Translations under genes and position numbers: made by a program | NCBI GenBank assembly: GCA_959604355.1 | Contig: CAUHAO010000025.1 | Coordinates: forward strand, 1 to 26,847 | Direction: 5' to 3' | Origin: an uncultured Eubacteriales bacterium | GTDB taxonomy: Bacteria > Bacillota > Clostridia > Oscillospirales > UBA644 | DNA length: 26,847 bases | The notes under the pieces: generated by a model | What the model saw: only the letters and a program-made list of their open reading frames with translations | The model's database searches: none | What the model was told of the DNA's origin: nothing | Part shown: positions 1 to 6,934 of the stretch, in pieces | Layout: every line of letters starts with the position of its first letter | How positions within the stretch are numbered: position 1 is the stretch's first letter

Positions 1-319
1 CTTCTGCCCGAACTGCGGCGGAAAGAAGCCCGCTCCCGAGCCGGCGGCAGGCGCTTGGAAATGTCAGTGCGGCGCTACCGCGACAGGCAAGTTCTGCCCC
101 GAGTGCGGCTCTCCGAAGCCCGCTGACGCAAACGGCTGGACCTGCTCGTGCGGAACCGTCAATAAGGGCAAGTTCTGCCAGAACTGCGGAGCCAAAAAGC
201 CCGAGGGCGCTCCTCTCTACCGCTGCGATAAGTGCGGCTGGGAGCCCGAGGATCCATCCAATCCTCCGAAGTTCTGCCCCGAATGCGGAGATATATTTGA
301 CGATAGCGATAAAAAATAA
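1..319 (+). CDS. C-terminal part of a multi-zinc-ribbon protein (YdjI/'virion core'-like by context)
   Basis: The frame is open from the left edge and stops with TAA at 317-319, so only about 105 C-terminal residues are visible. They consist of a string of short treble-clef/zinc-ribbon units, with pairs such as FCPNCG, CQCG...FCPECG, CSCG...FCQNCG and CDKCG...FCPECG, separated by Pro/Ala-rich linkers. Proteins with this tail in Clostridia commonly carry an N-terminal SPFH-like 'virion core' domain related to B. subtilis YdjI; that part lies outside the window, so the identity is inferred from the tail and from the YdjG-like and TPM genes downstream. The zinc-ribbon tail is clear, the family name is not proven. 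Other zinc-ribbon proteins would look the same from this end. Confidence 0.75.
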   Translation, partial: FCPNCGGKKPAPEPAAGAWKCQCGATATGKFCPECGSPKPADANGWTCSCGTVNKGKFCQNCGAKKPEGAPLYRCDKCGWEPEDPSNPPKFCPECGDIFDDSDKK

Positions 320-327
320 GACGGCCG

Positions 328-635
328 ATGAAGGCGCTGCTCATAATTTTGATTCTGCTCACGGCGCTCATATTGGGCGTTGCCATAGGAGTGCGGTGTC
401 ACCGCCGCTTAGCGAAAAAGCAAGCTTTGCCGAAAATCTCCAAGCTGCCACATATCCCCGAGGACGCTGTGCTTGACAGCCTCAACCGGGGACAGAGGCG
501 GGAGAGAATGTGTATGACGAAGCGGACAGTCTGCTTTGCGTAGGCCGGCTTCTGCCCGACGGCGGTGTTATTTCGATGAAATATAACGGCATGGGAGAAA
601 AAGAGCTGTTTGAGCTGCTGAAATCGTTCTTATGA
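328..635 (+). pseudogene. Small single-pass membrane protein, interrupted by a frameshift
   Basis: The reading frame begins at ATG 328, eight bases after the preceding stop. It encodes a hydrophobic N-terminal anchor (residues 3-22, MKALLIILILLTALILG...) followed by a basic stretch (RCHRRLAKK) and a soluble segment. As it stands the frame ends at 541-543 after 71 aa. A second frame starting at the G run at 487-491 continues with coherent protein-like sequence (TEAGENVYDEADSLLCVGRL, then MKYNGMGEKELFELLKSFL) to TGA at 633-635. Adding one G to the GGGG run joins both halves into a protein of about 102 aa. I do not recognise the family. The homopolymer position makes a sequencing or assembly slip as likely as a real mutation. 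The ribosome-binding site is weak, so expression may depend on coupling to the upstream gene. Confidence 0.6.
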
Positions 636-705
636 TACGGTTTGCAGGCTGACAGCGCAAAACGGGTCGTTACTGCGACCGAAAAAATAACAGGAGGAAA
701 ACACT

Positions 706-1665
706 ATGGGATTATTTGATAAGAAATATTGCGATATCTGCGGCGAGAAAATAGGACTTCTCGGAAACCGCAAGCTTGAAGACGGCAACCTCTGCAAGAA
801 CTGCGCCGCGAAGCTGTCTCCGTTCTTCAGCGAACGCCGCCGCTCGACGGTCGAGGATATCAAGCGTCAGCTTGCTTACCGCGAGGAAAACGAGAAACTC
901 GTCAGAGATTTTAACCCCGACGTGATGTTCGACGGAAGCAAAAAAGTGTATATCAGCACCGTCTCCGAGGCGTTTATCGTTACGGGAAGCTCGAATTGGC
1001 GCAGCGCCAATCCCGATATCATTAAGCTTTCGCAGGTTGTTGCGGTCGATACAAATATAAAAGAAAACAGGGAAGAGATATTCTTCGAGGATTCCGACGG
1101 AAACAGAAAGAGCTATCAGCCGCCCCGCTATGAGTGCGATTATGAGTTCGATGTGGTTATCCGCGTGAACTCCCCGTGGTTTGACAGTATCGAGCTTGAG
1201 ATAAGCGACGGAAGCCGCCCCGACAGCCCGTATACCGACCTCTACCGCGAGGATGAGCGCAAGATGAACGAGCTCAAGGATATACTTCTGCGCCGTGATA
1301 ACCGTTACCGCACATGGGACGGCGACGGTATGATGAACCGCACGGTATACGGCGGCGACAGACCGTCGAATCCCGCCTCCGGATATGCGGCAGCCCCCGC
1401 AGCGGGATATGCAGCCGCCCCCGCGGCAGGTTATGCGGCAGCGACTTCGGCCGGATATGCGGCAGCCCCCGCGCCTCAGCAGCAGGCGGCAGCGGCAGCT
1501 TGGATGTGCCCGTCCTGCGGCGCACAGAATACAGGCAAATTCTGCGCAAACTGCGGCTCTCTGAAGCCCGCTTCGGTTGGCGGCTGCCCGAATTGCGGCT
1601 GGTCGCCCGCGCCCGGTCAGGCTATGCCCAAATTCTGCCCGGAATGCGGCAAGCCGCTCGCCTGA
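706..1665 (+). CDS. DUF4428-type protein with zinc ribbons at both ends
   Basis: A 319-aa protein with a good site (AGGAGG, about 8 bases before the ATG). The N-terminus carries a zinc knuckle (C9-x2-C12 and C30-x2-C33 in a CDICGEKIGLLGNRKLEDG context), the hallmark of DUF4428. A folded region follows to about residue 210 with segments such as VYISTVSEAFIVTG and YEFDVVIRVNSPWFDSIE. Then comes a low-complexity linker of four GYAAAPAA-like repeats (about 226-257), and the C-terminus has two further zinc ribbons (CPSCG...FCANCG and CPNCG...FCPECG). No signal peptide or membrane segment is visible, so it is probably cytoplasmic. It sits between other zinc-ribbon proteins, and the C-terminal ribbons resemble those of the gene at the left edge, suggesting a shared assembly or partner-binding role. 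The molecular function is unknown. Confidence 0.85.
   Translation: MGLFDKKYCDICGEKIGLLGNRKLEDGNLCKNCAAKLSPFFSERRRSTVEDIKRQLAYREENEKLVRDFNPDVMFDGSKKVYISTVSEAFIVTGSSNWRSANPDIIKLSQVVAVDTNIKENREEIFFEDSDGNRKSYQPPRYECDYEFDVVIRVNSPWFDSIELEISDGSRPDSPYTDLYREDERKMNELKDILLRRDNRYRTWDGDGMMNRTVYGGDRPSNPASGYAAAPAAGYAAAPAAGYAAATSAGYAAAPAPQQQAAAAAWMCPSCGAQNTGKFCANCGSLKPASVGGCPNCGWSPAPGQAMPKFCPECGKPLA
1381..1476 (+). repeat. Four tandem 24-bp in-frame repeats (GYAAAPAA linker)
   Basis: Four consecutive 24-base units begin at 1381, 1405, 1429 and 1453, each starting GG(A/T)TATGC and encoding GYAAAPAA or a close variant. They form the linker between the globular part and the C-terminal zinc ribbons of the DUF4428-type protein. 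Units differ by several silent changes, and the third reads ATSA. Such repeats can change in number by slippage without breaking the frame. Confidence 0.9.
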
Positions 1666-2154
1666 TAAAGCAGTGGTAATCGGCGTCCCGAAAGGCGGAG
1701 GTTTAATGCGGCTCGATTCCCGCCCGATCCAAGCCTTTCGCGGCGCTGCAAAAAGCGAATAAACAAATCAGCTTGCCGAAAAAACGGCTTGACGGAAAGG
1801 GGAGATGAGCTTACGGCCGGCAGGTCATTGCTTCGTGCCGAGAGAAAAAGACGGATAAAAGAAGCTTAAAGGCTTCGGAGCCCCGATATTAATGCGGCGG
1901 AGGATATCGGTTTTACGGCGTTTACGCAGGTGGGCTGTAAGATTTATCTTCGGCAAAAGAACCGCGCATTTGTGTGTGTATCGCCGACCTGCGTAGCTGC
2001 AAATACATGAACAGCTTTTGAAAACGGCAAAAAACAAAATACCGTTAGTTCGACTTTTCTTTATGTCGGTACCGAAAATTCTATGCGGCTTTTGCGGCGG
2101 TAAAAACATAAAGACGCTTGACGGTTAATGTTCTTTTAAGAGAGGAGTTTTTTA
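1666..2154 (+). other. Long intergenic stretch without a convincing gene
   Basis: About 490 bases separate the DUF4428-type gene from the next gene. Open frames of 60-95 codons exist on both strands, but their translations are Arg/Pro/Cys-rich without recognisable structure or a ribosome site. I see only weak hairpins (for example GAAGC/GCTTC near 1861-1876) and no clear terminator. Just before the next gene there is a TTGACG box at about 2118 without a matching -10 at normal spacing, and a good ribosome site (GAGAGGAG, 2140-2147). The gap may hold the promoter of the 2155-6166 operon or decayed coding sequence. Confidence 0.5.
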
Positions 2155-3249
2155 ATGCAAACCTTGCAGGAATATAAATGTCCCTGTTGCGGCGGCGCAA
2201 TAGCTTTTGACAGCACGCTCCAGAAGATGAAGTGCCCTTTCTGCGGCACTGAGTTTGAAATGGATGCGCTCAAGAGCTACGACGCCGAGCTTCAGGGCGA
2301 ACAGGCGGACAATATGGAATGGGAGACCTCCGCAGGCAGCGAGTGGCAGGAGAGCGAGATTGAGGGGTTACGCTCTTATGTATGCAAATCCTGCGGCGGA
2401 GAGATAGTGGGCGATGCCAATACGGCGGCAACGTCCTGCCCGTTCTGCGGCAATCCGGTAGTCATGATGAACCAGTTCGCGGGCTTGCTCAAGCCCGACA
2501 TCGTGATCCCGTTCAAGCTCGATAAGAAGGCGGCAAAGGCGGGGCTGATGAAGCACCTCAACGGAAAGAAGCTTCTGCCCAAGATTTTCAAGGATCAGAA
2601 TCATATCGACGAGGTAAAGGGCGTCTATGTCCCGTTCTGGCTCTTTGATACCGATGTCGACGCGCAGGTGCGTTACCGTGCAACCAAGGTTCGCACATGG
2701 AGCGACGAGGATTACAGATACACTGAGACGAGCTATTATATGATTCATCGCGGCGGAAGCGTCGGCTTTGAGCATGTCCCGGTGGACGGCTCATCCAAAA
2801 TGCCGGACGATCTCATGGAGTCCGTCGAGCCCTACGATTATTCCGATGCTCTGGATTTCCAGACGGCTTATCTTGCGGGCTATTTTGCGGATAAGTACGA
2901 TGTGACCGCCGAGGAGAGCATCGACCGCGCCAATCAGCGCGTCAGGCACTCCACGGAGGATGCCTTTGCCTCGACGGTTCAGGGCTATGCAACGGTCAAT
3001 GCCGAGAGCAGCTCGGTGCAGTTCCATGGCGGAAAGGCAAAGTATGCGCTCTATCCCGTGTGGCTGCTGAACACAACCTGGAACGGAGAAAAATATACCT
3101 TTGCCATGAACGGACAGACCGGCAAATTCGTCGGCAATCTTCCGCTCGATAAGTCGGCCGCCACAAAGTGGACGGTGGGACTCGCCGCGGCGCTCAGCGC
3201 TGCCGCCTGCGGCATTGCGTGGCTTCTGCATTTTGCAGGAATACTGTAA
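2155..3249 (+). CDS. Double zinc-ribbon, C-terminally membrane-anchored protein (TFIIB-type ribbon, YdjG-like)
   Basis: A 364-aa protein with a strong ribosome site (GAGAGGAG). Two rubredoxin/TFIIB-like ribbons lie at the N-terminus: C9/C12 with C27/C30 (KCPCCGGAIAF...KCPFCGTEF), and C77/C80 with C95/C98 (CKSCGGEI...CPFCGNPVV). The middle (about 105-330) contains the conserved VYVPFWLFD and YALYPVWLL motifs typical of this family. One hydrophobic helix closes the protein (about 340-362), giving a cytoplasmic domain anchored by its tail. Family members include B. subtilis YdjG, encoded with a TPM-domain protein and an SPFH protein in the pspA operon. The TPM gene here starts 13 bases downstream, matching that arrangement. 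A role at the membrane in envelope stress is inferred from the family; the sequence itself shows only zinc binding and membrane attachment. Confidence 0.82.
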   Translation: MQTLQEYKCPCCGGAIAFDSTLQKMKCPFCGTEFEMDALKSYDAELQGEQADNMEWETSAGSEWQESEIEGLRSYVCKSCGGEIVGDANTAATSCPFCGNPVVMMNQFAGLLKPDIVIPFKLDKKAAKAGLMKHLNGKKLLPKIFKDQNHIDEVKGVYVPFWLFDTDVDAQVRYRATKVRTWSDEDYRYTETSYYMIHRGGSVGFEHVPVDGSSKMPDDLMESVEPYDYSDALDFQTAYLAGYFADKYDVTAEESIDRANQRVRHSTEDAFASTVQGYATVNAESSSVQFHGGKAKYALYPVWLLNTTWNGEKYTFAMNGQTGKFVGNLPLDKSAATKWTVGLAAALSAAACGIAWLLHFAGIL

Positions 3250-3262
3250 AGGAGGGATAACG

Positions 3263-4087
3263 ATGAAAAAGAGAATACTTGCGATGATATTTGTCCTTGC
3301 CCTCTGCTTCTGCACGGTTATCCCGGCTTTTGCGGTGGATGCGGACGGCTTTGTAAGCGAATACGAACGCGTTCAGGATATGGCGAAGCTCCTCTCGGAA
3401 AGTGAGAGAGAAGCCCTTATAAAAACGCTCGACGAGCTCAGCGAACGTCAGAAAATGGATGTAATAGTCGTGACGACCAATACGTTGGACGGCAAAAAGC
3501 CCATGGAATATGCCGACGATATCTATGATTATTGCAAATACGGCTACGGAGAAAAAAGAGATGGTCTGCTGTTCCTCGTCAGCATGGAGGACCGCGACTG
3601 GTGGATATCCACCTGCGGCTACGGCATAACCGCGTTTACGGATGCCGGAATCCAGTATATCGGCGAGCAGATGGTAGAGGATTTGGGTGACGGCAACTAT
3701 GCCGCCGCATTCAACACCTTTGCCGAGCTCTCCGATGATTTCATCACAAAGTCAAGAGAGGGAGAGCCCTACGACAAGAGCAATCTGCCCAAGGGACCTC
3801 TTTCGATAGTTTGGATTGTGATCTCGATTTTGGTGGGCATCGGCCTTGCGATGTTTATAGTCGGCAGGATGAAGGCACAGCTCAAGACAGTGCGCTTCCA
3901 GGCGGCGGCAGGCGACTATATGAAGAGCGGCAGCCTTAATATAACGGAGAGCAGGGATACGTTCCTGTACAATACCGTTACGCGCACGGCAAAACCGAAG
4001 AATACTGACAGCGGCAGCTCCGGCGGAAGCAGTACGCATACATCTTCCTCCGGAGAGACACACGGCGGCGGAGGCGGTAAGTTCTGA
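3263..4087 (+). CDS. Secreted TPM-domain protein (YgcG/YdjH-like) with membrane anchor
   Basis: I place the start at ATG 3263, directly behind GGAGGG at 3251-3256, rather than at upstream in-frame codons inside the previous gene; this gives 274 aa. A signal peptide is clear (MKKRILAMIFVLALCF..., cut after AFA at about residue 24). The TPM domain spans about 30-160, with a conserved-looking start (DGFVSEYERVQDMAKLLSES), the strand MDVIVVTTNT, and GYGEKRDGLLFLVS leading into the GYG motif near 119-121. A membrane helix follows at about 179-201, then a tail ending in a Ser/Gly-rich stretch (SSSGETHGGGGGKF), as in many YgcG-type proteins. The TPM domain faces outside and the C-terminal part inside. 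Together with the preceding gene it forms the YdjG/YdjH-like pair. Confidence 0.87.
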   Translation: MKKRILAMIFVLALCFCTVIPAFAVDADGFVSEYERVQDMAKLLSESEREALIKTLDELSERQKMDVIVVTTNTLDGKKPMEYADDIYDYCKYGYGEKRDGLLFLVSMEDRDWWISTCGYGITAFTDAGIQYIGEQMVEDLGDGNYAAAFNTFAELSDDFITKSREGEPYDKSNLPKGPLSIVWIVISILVGIGLAMFIVGRMKAQLKTVRFQAAAGDYMKSGSLNITESRDTFLYNTVTRTAKPKNTDSGSSGGSSTHTSSSGETHGGGGGKF

Positions 4088-4113
4088 GCCGCCGCAAAAA
4101 AAGCGAGGTGTCT

Positions 4114-5151
4114 ATGAAAAAAGCAACAGCAGTTTTAATGTTCATTCTCATCTTAGCGACATTTGCGTTAACCCCGTCGCTTGCTGCGGGGAATATAGTG
4201 ATTACCCGTCAGCCGCAGAACGGAACCTTCCCGGAAAACAGTGTGGCATCTTGGAGCGTAGAGGCAGCGGGAGATAATCTTTCCTACCATTGGTTCATCG
4301 TGTACAAGGGTGTTACATATGACACCAACAAGTCCTTTGCCGAGGGGCATCCGTGGCAGGACGGTGTTGTCGGAAGCGGCTACGGCTCGAACGATAAAGG
4401 AAATACTTTCTTTATCAACGGTATCGGGAGCGTCCTTGACGGGGCGGAAATCTACTGTATCGTCTCGAACAAAACCGGCAGCGTGACCTCGGCGAGGGCT
4501 TATATCTCCGTCGGCGGAAGCAAGTCCCCGCCGGAGCTTAAAGTGTCGGCGTCGGTCAGAGTGGAAAAGGGCAAGGTTCTCAAGCTCTACTGCGACGCCA
4601 AGGCATCGGACGGTGACGAGGTTAAGTCATATTTATGGTATGAAACAACTACCGGCAAGCTCAAGGATATTGTAGCCATAGGCGCGAACGAGGGGTACTC
4701 GGAGAAAGATCCTATTCTCGTCTGCGACACGGGAAAGGCCGGGACGCGCTACTATGTCTGCTATGTTGAGACAAAGCTCGGCGGTAAGGCGTATTCGAGC
4801 GTCATTCCCGTCACGGTAGTCGAAAAGGCCGCGCCGACACAGAAGCCGACTGCAACACAGAAGCCTGCTCCGACGCAGAAGCCCGCCCCGGTGACTCCGG
4901 GCGCGGATAAAACCTCAGAGGTTCAAAAGACCTCCGAGCCGGACAGCGTTAAGGCGCCGGACGAAAGCGCAGTCGGTATGGAAACCGATATAGGCGAGCC
5001 CGGCTCTGTCGAGTCCACCACGGCCGCGAAGCAGAACAGCACGGGGAAAACACTCTCCGTGAAGGCGGTTGTCCTGATAGCGATAGCCTGCCTTGCGATA
5101 GGCGGCATAATAGCCGGAGTGGCGGTTGCCCTCAGGAAAAAGAAGCAATAG
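4114..5151 (+). CDS. Ig-like surface protein with C-terminal membrane anchor
   Basis: The ATG at 4114 is preferred over a GTG at 4108 because the GTG lies inside the ribosome site (GCGAGGTG). The 345-aa product has a signal peptide (MKKATAVLMFILILATFALT..., cut near LAA), then two extracellular Ig-like modules. The first (about 28-130) contains ITRQPQNGTFPENSVASWSV and a YHWF core strand; the second (about 135-240) contains SASVRVEKGKVLKLYCDAKA and YYVCYVE. A Pro/Thr/Lys spacer with TQKP repeats follows, then a Ser/Thr/Glu-rich stalk, a single membrane helix (about 315-338) and a basic tail (RKKKQ). It lacks an LPXTG motif, so it is membrane-anchored rather than sortase-attached. Its position in the TPM operon suggests it works with that membrane complex; the ligand is unknown. 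Confidence 0.75.
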   Translation: MKKATAVLMFILILATFALTPSLAAGNIVITRQPQNGTFPENSVASWSVEAAGDNLSYHWFIVYKGVTYDTNKSFAEGHPWQDGVVGSGYGSNDKGNTFFINGIGSVLDGAEIYCIVSNKTGSVTSARAYISVGGSKSPPELKVSASVRVEKGKVLKLYCDAKASDGDEVKSYLWYETTTGKLKDIVAIGANEGYSEKDPILVCDTGKAGTRYYVCYVETKLGGKAYSSVIPVTVVEKAAPTQKPTATQKPAPTQKPAPVTPGADKTSEVQKTSEPDSVKAPDESAVGMETDIGEPGSVESTTAAKQNSTGKTLSVKAVVLIAIACLAIGGIIAGVAVALRKKKQ

Positions 5152-5173
5152 CATTTGAAAAAGGAGAGATTAT

Positions 5174-5743
5174 ATGAGTATATTTGATAAGCTTAAGAGC
5201 ACGGCGCAGCAGGCGGCGACCTCTGCCATACAGTCGATAGGCAACAAGAGAGAGAAGTTCACCTTCGCTTCTCTGCCCGAGAGCCTTGCCGAAATGCAGG
5301 CGCTCCCCGAGGCGAGCCTTGACACACCGTTTAAGACGGCGGCTCTGACCGTCCTTGCCCTCTGCGCCTATGCGGCGGATAAGAATATCGGCCTTGAGAT
5401 GCTCAACTGGCTCAGAGGTCCCCGTCCGCTCAACGGTCAGGAGATATCCTTCCTCAACGACCGCTTCCGCGACGGCAAGACCTATCTCCCGTTCACCTAC
5501 TTCGTAGGCGCAACGCCCGACAATAACTACACTCCCTCTCAGCCCTATACAATCATCATTGAGAGCAATCACGTATCCGGCGGGGAGAAGGACTACATGA
5601 AGCTGTTCATTCCCTGCGGCGGCGCGGACGATCCCCGTCCCATTAAGATGCGCCAGCGCGGCTCCGACGGCAAGTGGTTCCTGTGGGAGCAGTACCTGCT
5701 GACAGGCGTGCGCACCCCGAAGGAAGCCGACCCGTGGGCATAA
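5174..5743 (+). CDS. Conserved hypothetical protein (DUF6935-like, tentative)
   Basis: A 189-aa protein with AAGGAGAG before the ATG. It starts with an amphipathic, Ala/Gln-rich helix (MSIFDKLKSTAQQAATSAI). The body contains FASLPESLAEMQALPEA, an Ala/Leu-rich helix around 55-75, RPLNGQEISFLNDRF, and a C-terminal beta-rich part with KWFLWEQYLLTGV. No signal peptide, membrane helix or Cys cluster is present, so it is probably cytoplasmic or peripherally bound through the N-terminal helix. I associate this pattern with DUF6935-type proteins of Firmicutes, but from memory and with limited confidence. It lies 22 bases after the Ig-like gene and 15 before the next, clearly in the same operon. No function can be assigned from sequence. 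Confidence 0.65.
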   Translation: MSIFDKLKSTAQQAATSAIQSIGNKREKFTFASLPESLAEMQALPEASLDTPFKTAALTVLALCAYAADKNIGLEMLNWLRGPRPLNGQEISFLNDRFRDGKTYLPFTYFVGATPDNNYTPSQPYTIIIESNHVSGGEKDYMKLFIPCGGADDPRPIKMRQRGSDGKWFLWEQYLLTGVRTPKEADPWA

Positions 5744-5758
5744 CAGGAGGGAAATAAT

Positions 5759-6166
5759 ATGGATATTTGCGGACTTTGGAAAGTCAGGGAAATGCATTTG
5801 GTTACCCCGGACGGCGAGAAAGTCTTTACGGCAGACAGTCAGGTCGATAACGATATGTATGCCGAAATCGTCCAGATGTGCAAATATATCATGGAATTTG
5901 CACCGGACGGAACGCTCAACACGCTCTTATTCGTGCCCGAAGAGGTGCGCGAAGAGGCGAAAAAGCAAGGCGCGGACATCCGCGAAAACGGATATGCGGT
6001 TTTGGAGAGTACCGTATGGAAGGAAGAAGACGGAAAGTTCTACTATGACACCGGGATTCAAGGCGAGGTGTTGGGCGAAGAGGTTGATTCCTTTGCGGAG
6101 ATTTCACTTCTGCCGGATGACTGCCTTCTCTATAACCTCGGCACGATGATACTCGAGCGTGCGTAA
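5759..6166 (+). CDS. Small lipocalin-like hypothetical protein
   Basis: A 135-aa acidic protein behind a strong site (AGGAGGGAA). It opens with MDICGLWKVREMHLVTPDG, a pattern seen at the first strand of small calycin/lipocalin-like domains ('G-x-W'). It continues with alternating strands and polar turns and ends in a short strand (CLLYNLGTMILERA). There is no signal peptide or transmembrane segment. It is the last gene of the zinc-ribbon/TPM operon, followed 57 bases later by a strong terminator. A ligand-binding or regulatory barrel is a guess from the strand pattern; no family is recognised with certainty. Confidence 0.62.
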   Translation: MDICGLWKVREMHLVTPDGEKVFTADSQVDNDMYAEIVQMCKYIMEFAPDGTLNTLLFVPEEVREEAKKQGADIRENGYAVLESTVWKEEDGKFYYDTGIQGEVLGEEVDSFAEISLLPDDCLLYNLGTMILERA

Positions 6167-6223
6167 ACTGCGCCCTGCTTTAAAACGACAGCAAAAAAGA
6201 AAATCTTCCGATTAAACGAACCC

Positions 6224-6265
6224 GCCCCGCCGACTGTACGAACCGTCGGCGGGGCAGGATTTTTT
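6224..6265 (+). terminator. Strong rho-independent terminator of the zinc-ribbon/TPM operon
   Basis: GCCCCGCCGAC (6224-6234) pairs perfectly with GTCGGCGGGGC (6245-6255) around a 10-base loop. A T-rich tract follows at 6260-6265. It ends the upstream operon and separates it from the feoA promoter, which begins 23 bases later. Confidence 0.85.
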
Positions 6266-6287
6266 GCCGTCTTTCTGTCTCGATTTT

Positions 6288-6316
6288 TTGACAAGCGTTT
6301 ACTTGAAGTATAAAAT
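6288..6316 (+). promoter_or_regulatory. Sigma-A-type promoter of feoA
   Basis: TTGACA at 6288-6293 and TAAAAT at 6311-6316 are separated by exactly 17 bases. It is placed between the upstream terminator and feoA, with an expected start of transcription near 6323. This is one of the best-matching promoters in the window. Confidence 0.75.
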
Positions 6317-6322
6317 TAAAAT

Positions 6323-6335
6323 TAAGCAAGGCTTA
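6323..6335 (+). promoter_or_regulatory. Inverted-repeat operator at the feoA transcription start (candidate metal-regulator site)
   Basis: TAAGC-AAG-GCTTA is a perfect 5-bp inverted repeat with a 3-base spacer, beginning about where transcription should start. The position suits repression by a DtxR/MntR-type or Fur-type iron regulator, as expected for ferrous iron uptake genes. The regulator class is inferred; only the repeat and its position are seen. Confidence 0.5.
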
Positions 6336-6353
6336 CTTTTCCGGGAGGATAAT

Positions 6354-6590
6354 ATGACGCTAAATGAACTGAAAGTAGGAGAGAGTGCCGTCATAACCGC
6401 CGTAGGCGGCGAGGGCGCTCTCAGATGCAGATTGCTCGATATGGGGCTCATTCCGCGAACCCGTGTGACGCTTCAAAAGGTCGCGCCGATGGGCGATCCG
6501 ATAGAGATAATGGTGCGCGGCTATGAGCTGACGCTCCGCGTTGACGACGCGAAAAAGATAGAAGTCAGAGCCGAGGAGGACGCAAAATGA
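6354..6590 (+). CDS. feoA: Ferrous iron transport protein A (FeoA)
   Basis: A 78-aa SH3-like protein starting at ATG 6354 behind GGGAGGA; upstream in-frame codons lie inside the promoter. The pattern MTLNELKVGESAVITAVGG, then LRCRLLDMGLIPRTRVTL, PMGDPIEIMVRGYELTLR and a closing strand is diagnostic of FeoA. FeoA binds the cytoplasmic face of the FeoB iron transporter and influences its activity. Its stop overlaps the feoB start in ATGA, the usual coupled arrangement. The partner is truncated here, so this FeoA may have no FeoB encoded in cis. Confidence 0.93.
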   Translation: MTLNELKVGESAVITAVGGEGALRCRLLDMGLIPRTRVTLQKVAPMGDPIEIMVRGYELTLRVDDAKKIEVRAEEDAK

Positions 6591-6727
6591 TATTTGCTCT
6601 TGTAGGTAATCAAAACTGCGGAAAGACAACTCTCTTTAACGCACTGACAGGCTCTAATCAGCACGTCGGAAACTTCCCCGGGGTCACAGTCGATCAGAAG
6701 ATGGGCGCGATAAAAGGCGCATATTAA
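6587..6727 (+). pseudogene. feoB: Truncated feoB (N-terminal 46 codons of the G domain)
   Basis: Translation begins at ATG 6587, overlapping the feoA stop. It gives the start of the FeoB GTPase domain: a P-loop (GNQNCGKTTLFN, G1 motif) and the switch region (GSNQHVGNFPGVTVDQKMG, G2). The frame stops at TAA 6725-6727 after 46 aa, whereas FeoB is typically about 600-800 aa with a membrane channel. The G3 motif (DLPG) and everything beyond are missing. Similarity to FeoB ends near QKMGAIKG, after which the DNA belongs to another gene. The truncation is either a deletion/recombination in the genome or a misjoined assembly. Confidence 0.88.
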
Positions 6728-6849
6728 AGCTGCTTATAGACGCCGGCGCGGATAAAAATAATGTCTCCGTCTACTCAAAAAAGAGCATCTGCGAGCACTA
6801 CGAAAACGAGTCCGTCTGGCAGATATGCGGCGAGTTTTGGGAGAAGTAA
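6716..6849 (+). pseudogene. C-terminal remnant of an ankyrin-repeat protein
   Basis: Read in the frame ending at TAA 6847-6849, the sequence gives ILKLLIDAGADKN, the classical second helix and turn of an ankyrin repeat, followed by a capping tail ending in CGEFWEK. No start codon or further repeats precede it; the preceding DNA is feoB. About 43 residues are left. It is a gene fragment fused head to tail onto the broken feoB. The exact junction is uncertain by about ten bases. Confidence 0.7.
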
Positions 6850-6850
6850 T

Positions 6851-6894
6851 AAAAAGTCACGCGAGGGAACAATGCTTTTCTCGCGTGACTTTTT
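6851..6894. terminator. Bidirectional-looking terminator hairpin
   Basis: AAAAAGTCACGCGAG (6851-6865) pairs perfectly over 15 bases with CTCGCGTGACTTTTT (6880-6894) around a 14-base loop. It begins one base after the ankyrin-remnant stop and is probably that gene's native terminator. The A and T runs allow it to work on both strands. Confidence 0.82.
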
Positions 6895-6934
6895 AGCTTA
6901 CCCGATTTGAAATAACTTCTTTGGCAAAATAAAG

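Noticed and set aside
1381..1476. Possible CRISPR-like array
   Set aside because: The units are contiguous without spacers and in frame with a coding repeat.
1825..2109. 94-codon minus-strand open frame in the long gap
   Set aside because: No ribosome site, no recognisable domain, and an Arg/Pro/Cys/Lys-rich composition typical of chance frames; opposite to all neighbouring genes.
2791..3315. Minus-strand open frame of 174 codons
   Set aside because: Antisense shadow of the YdjG-like and TPM genes, with no ribosome site.
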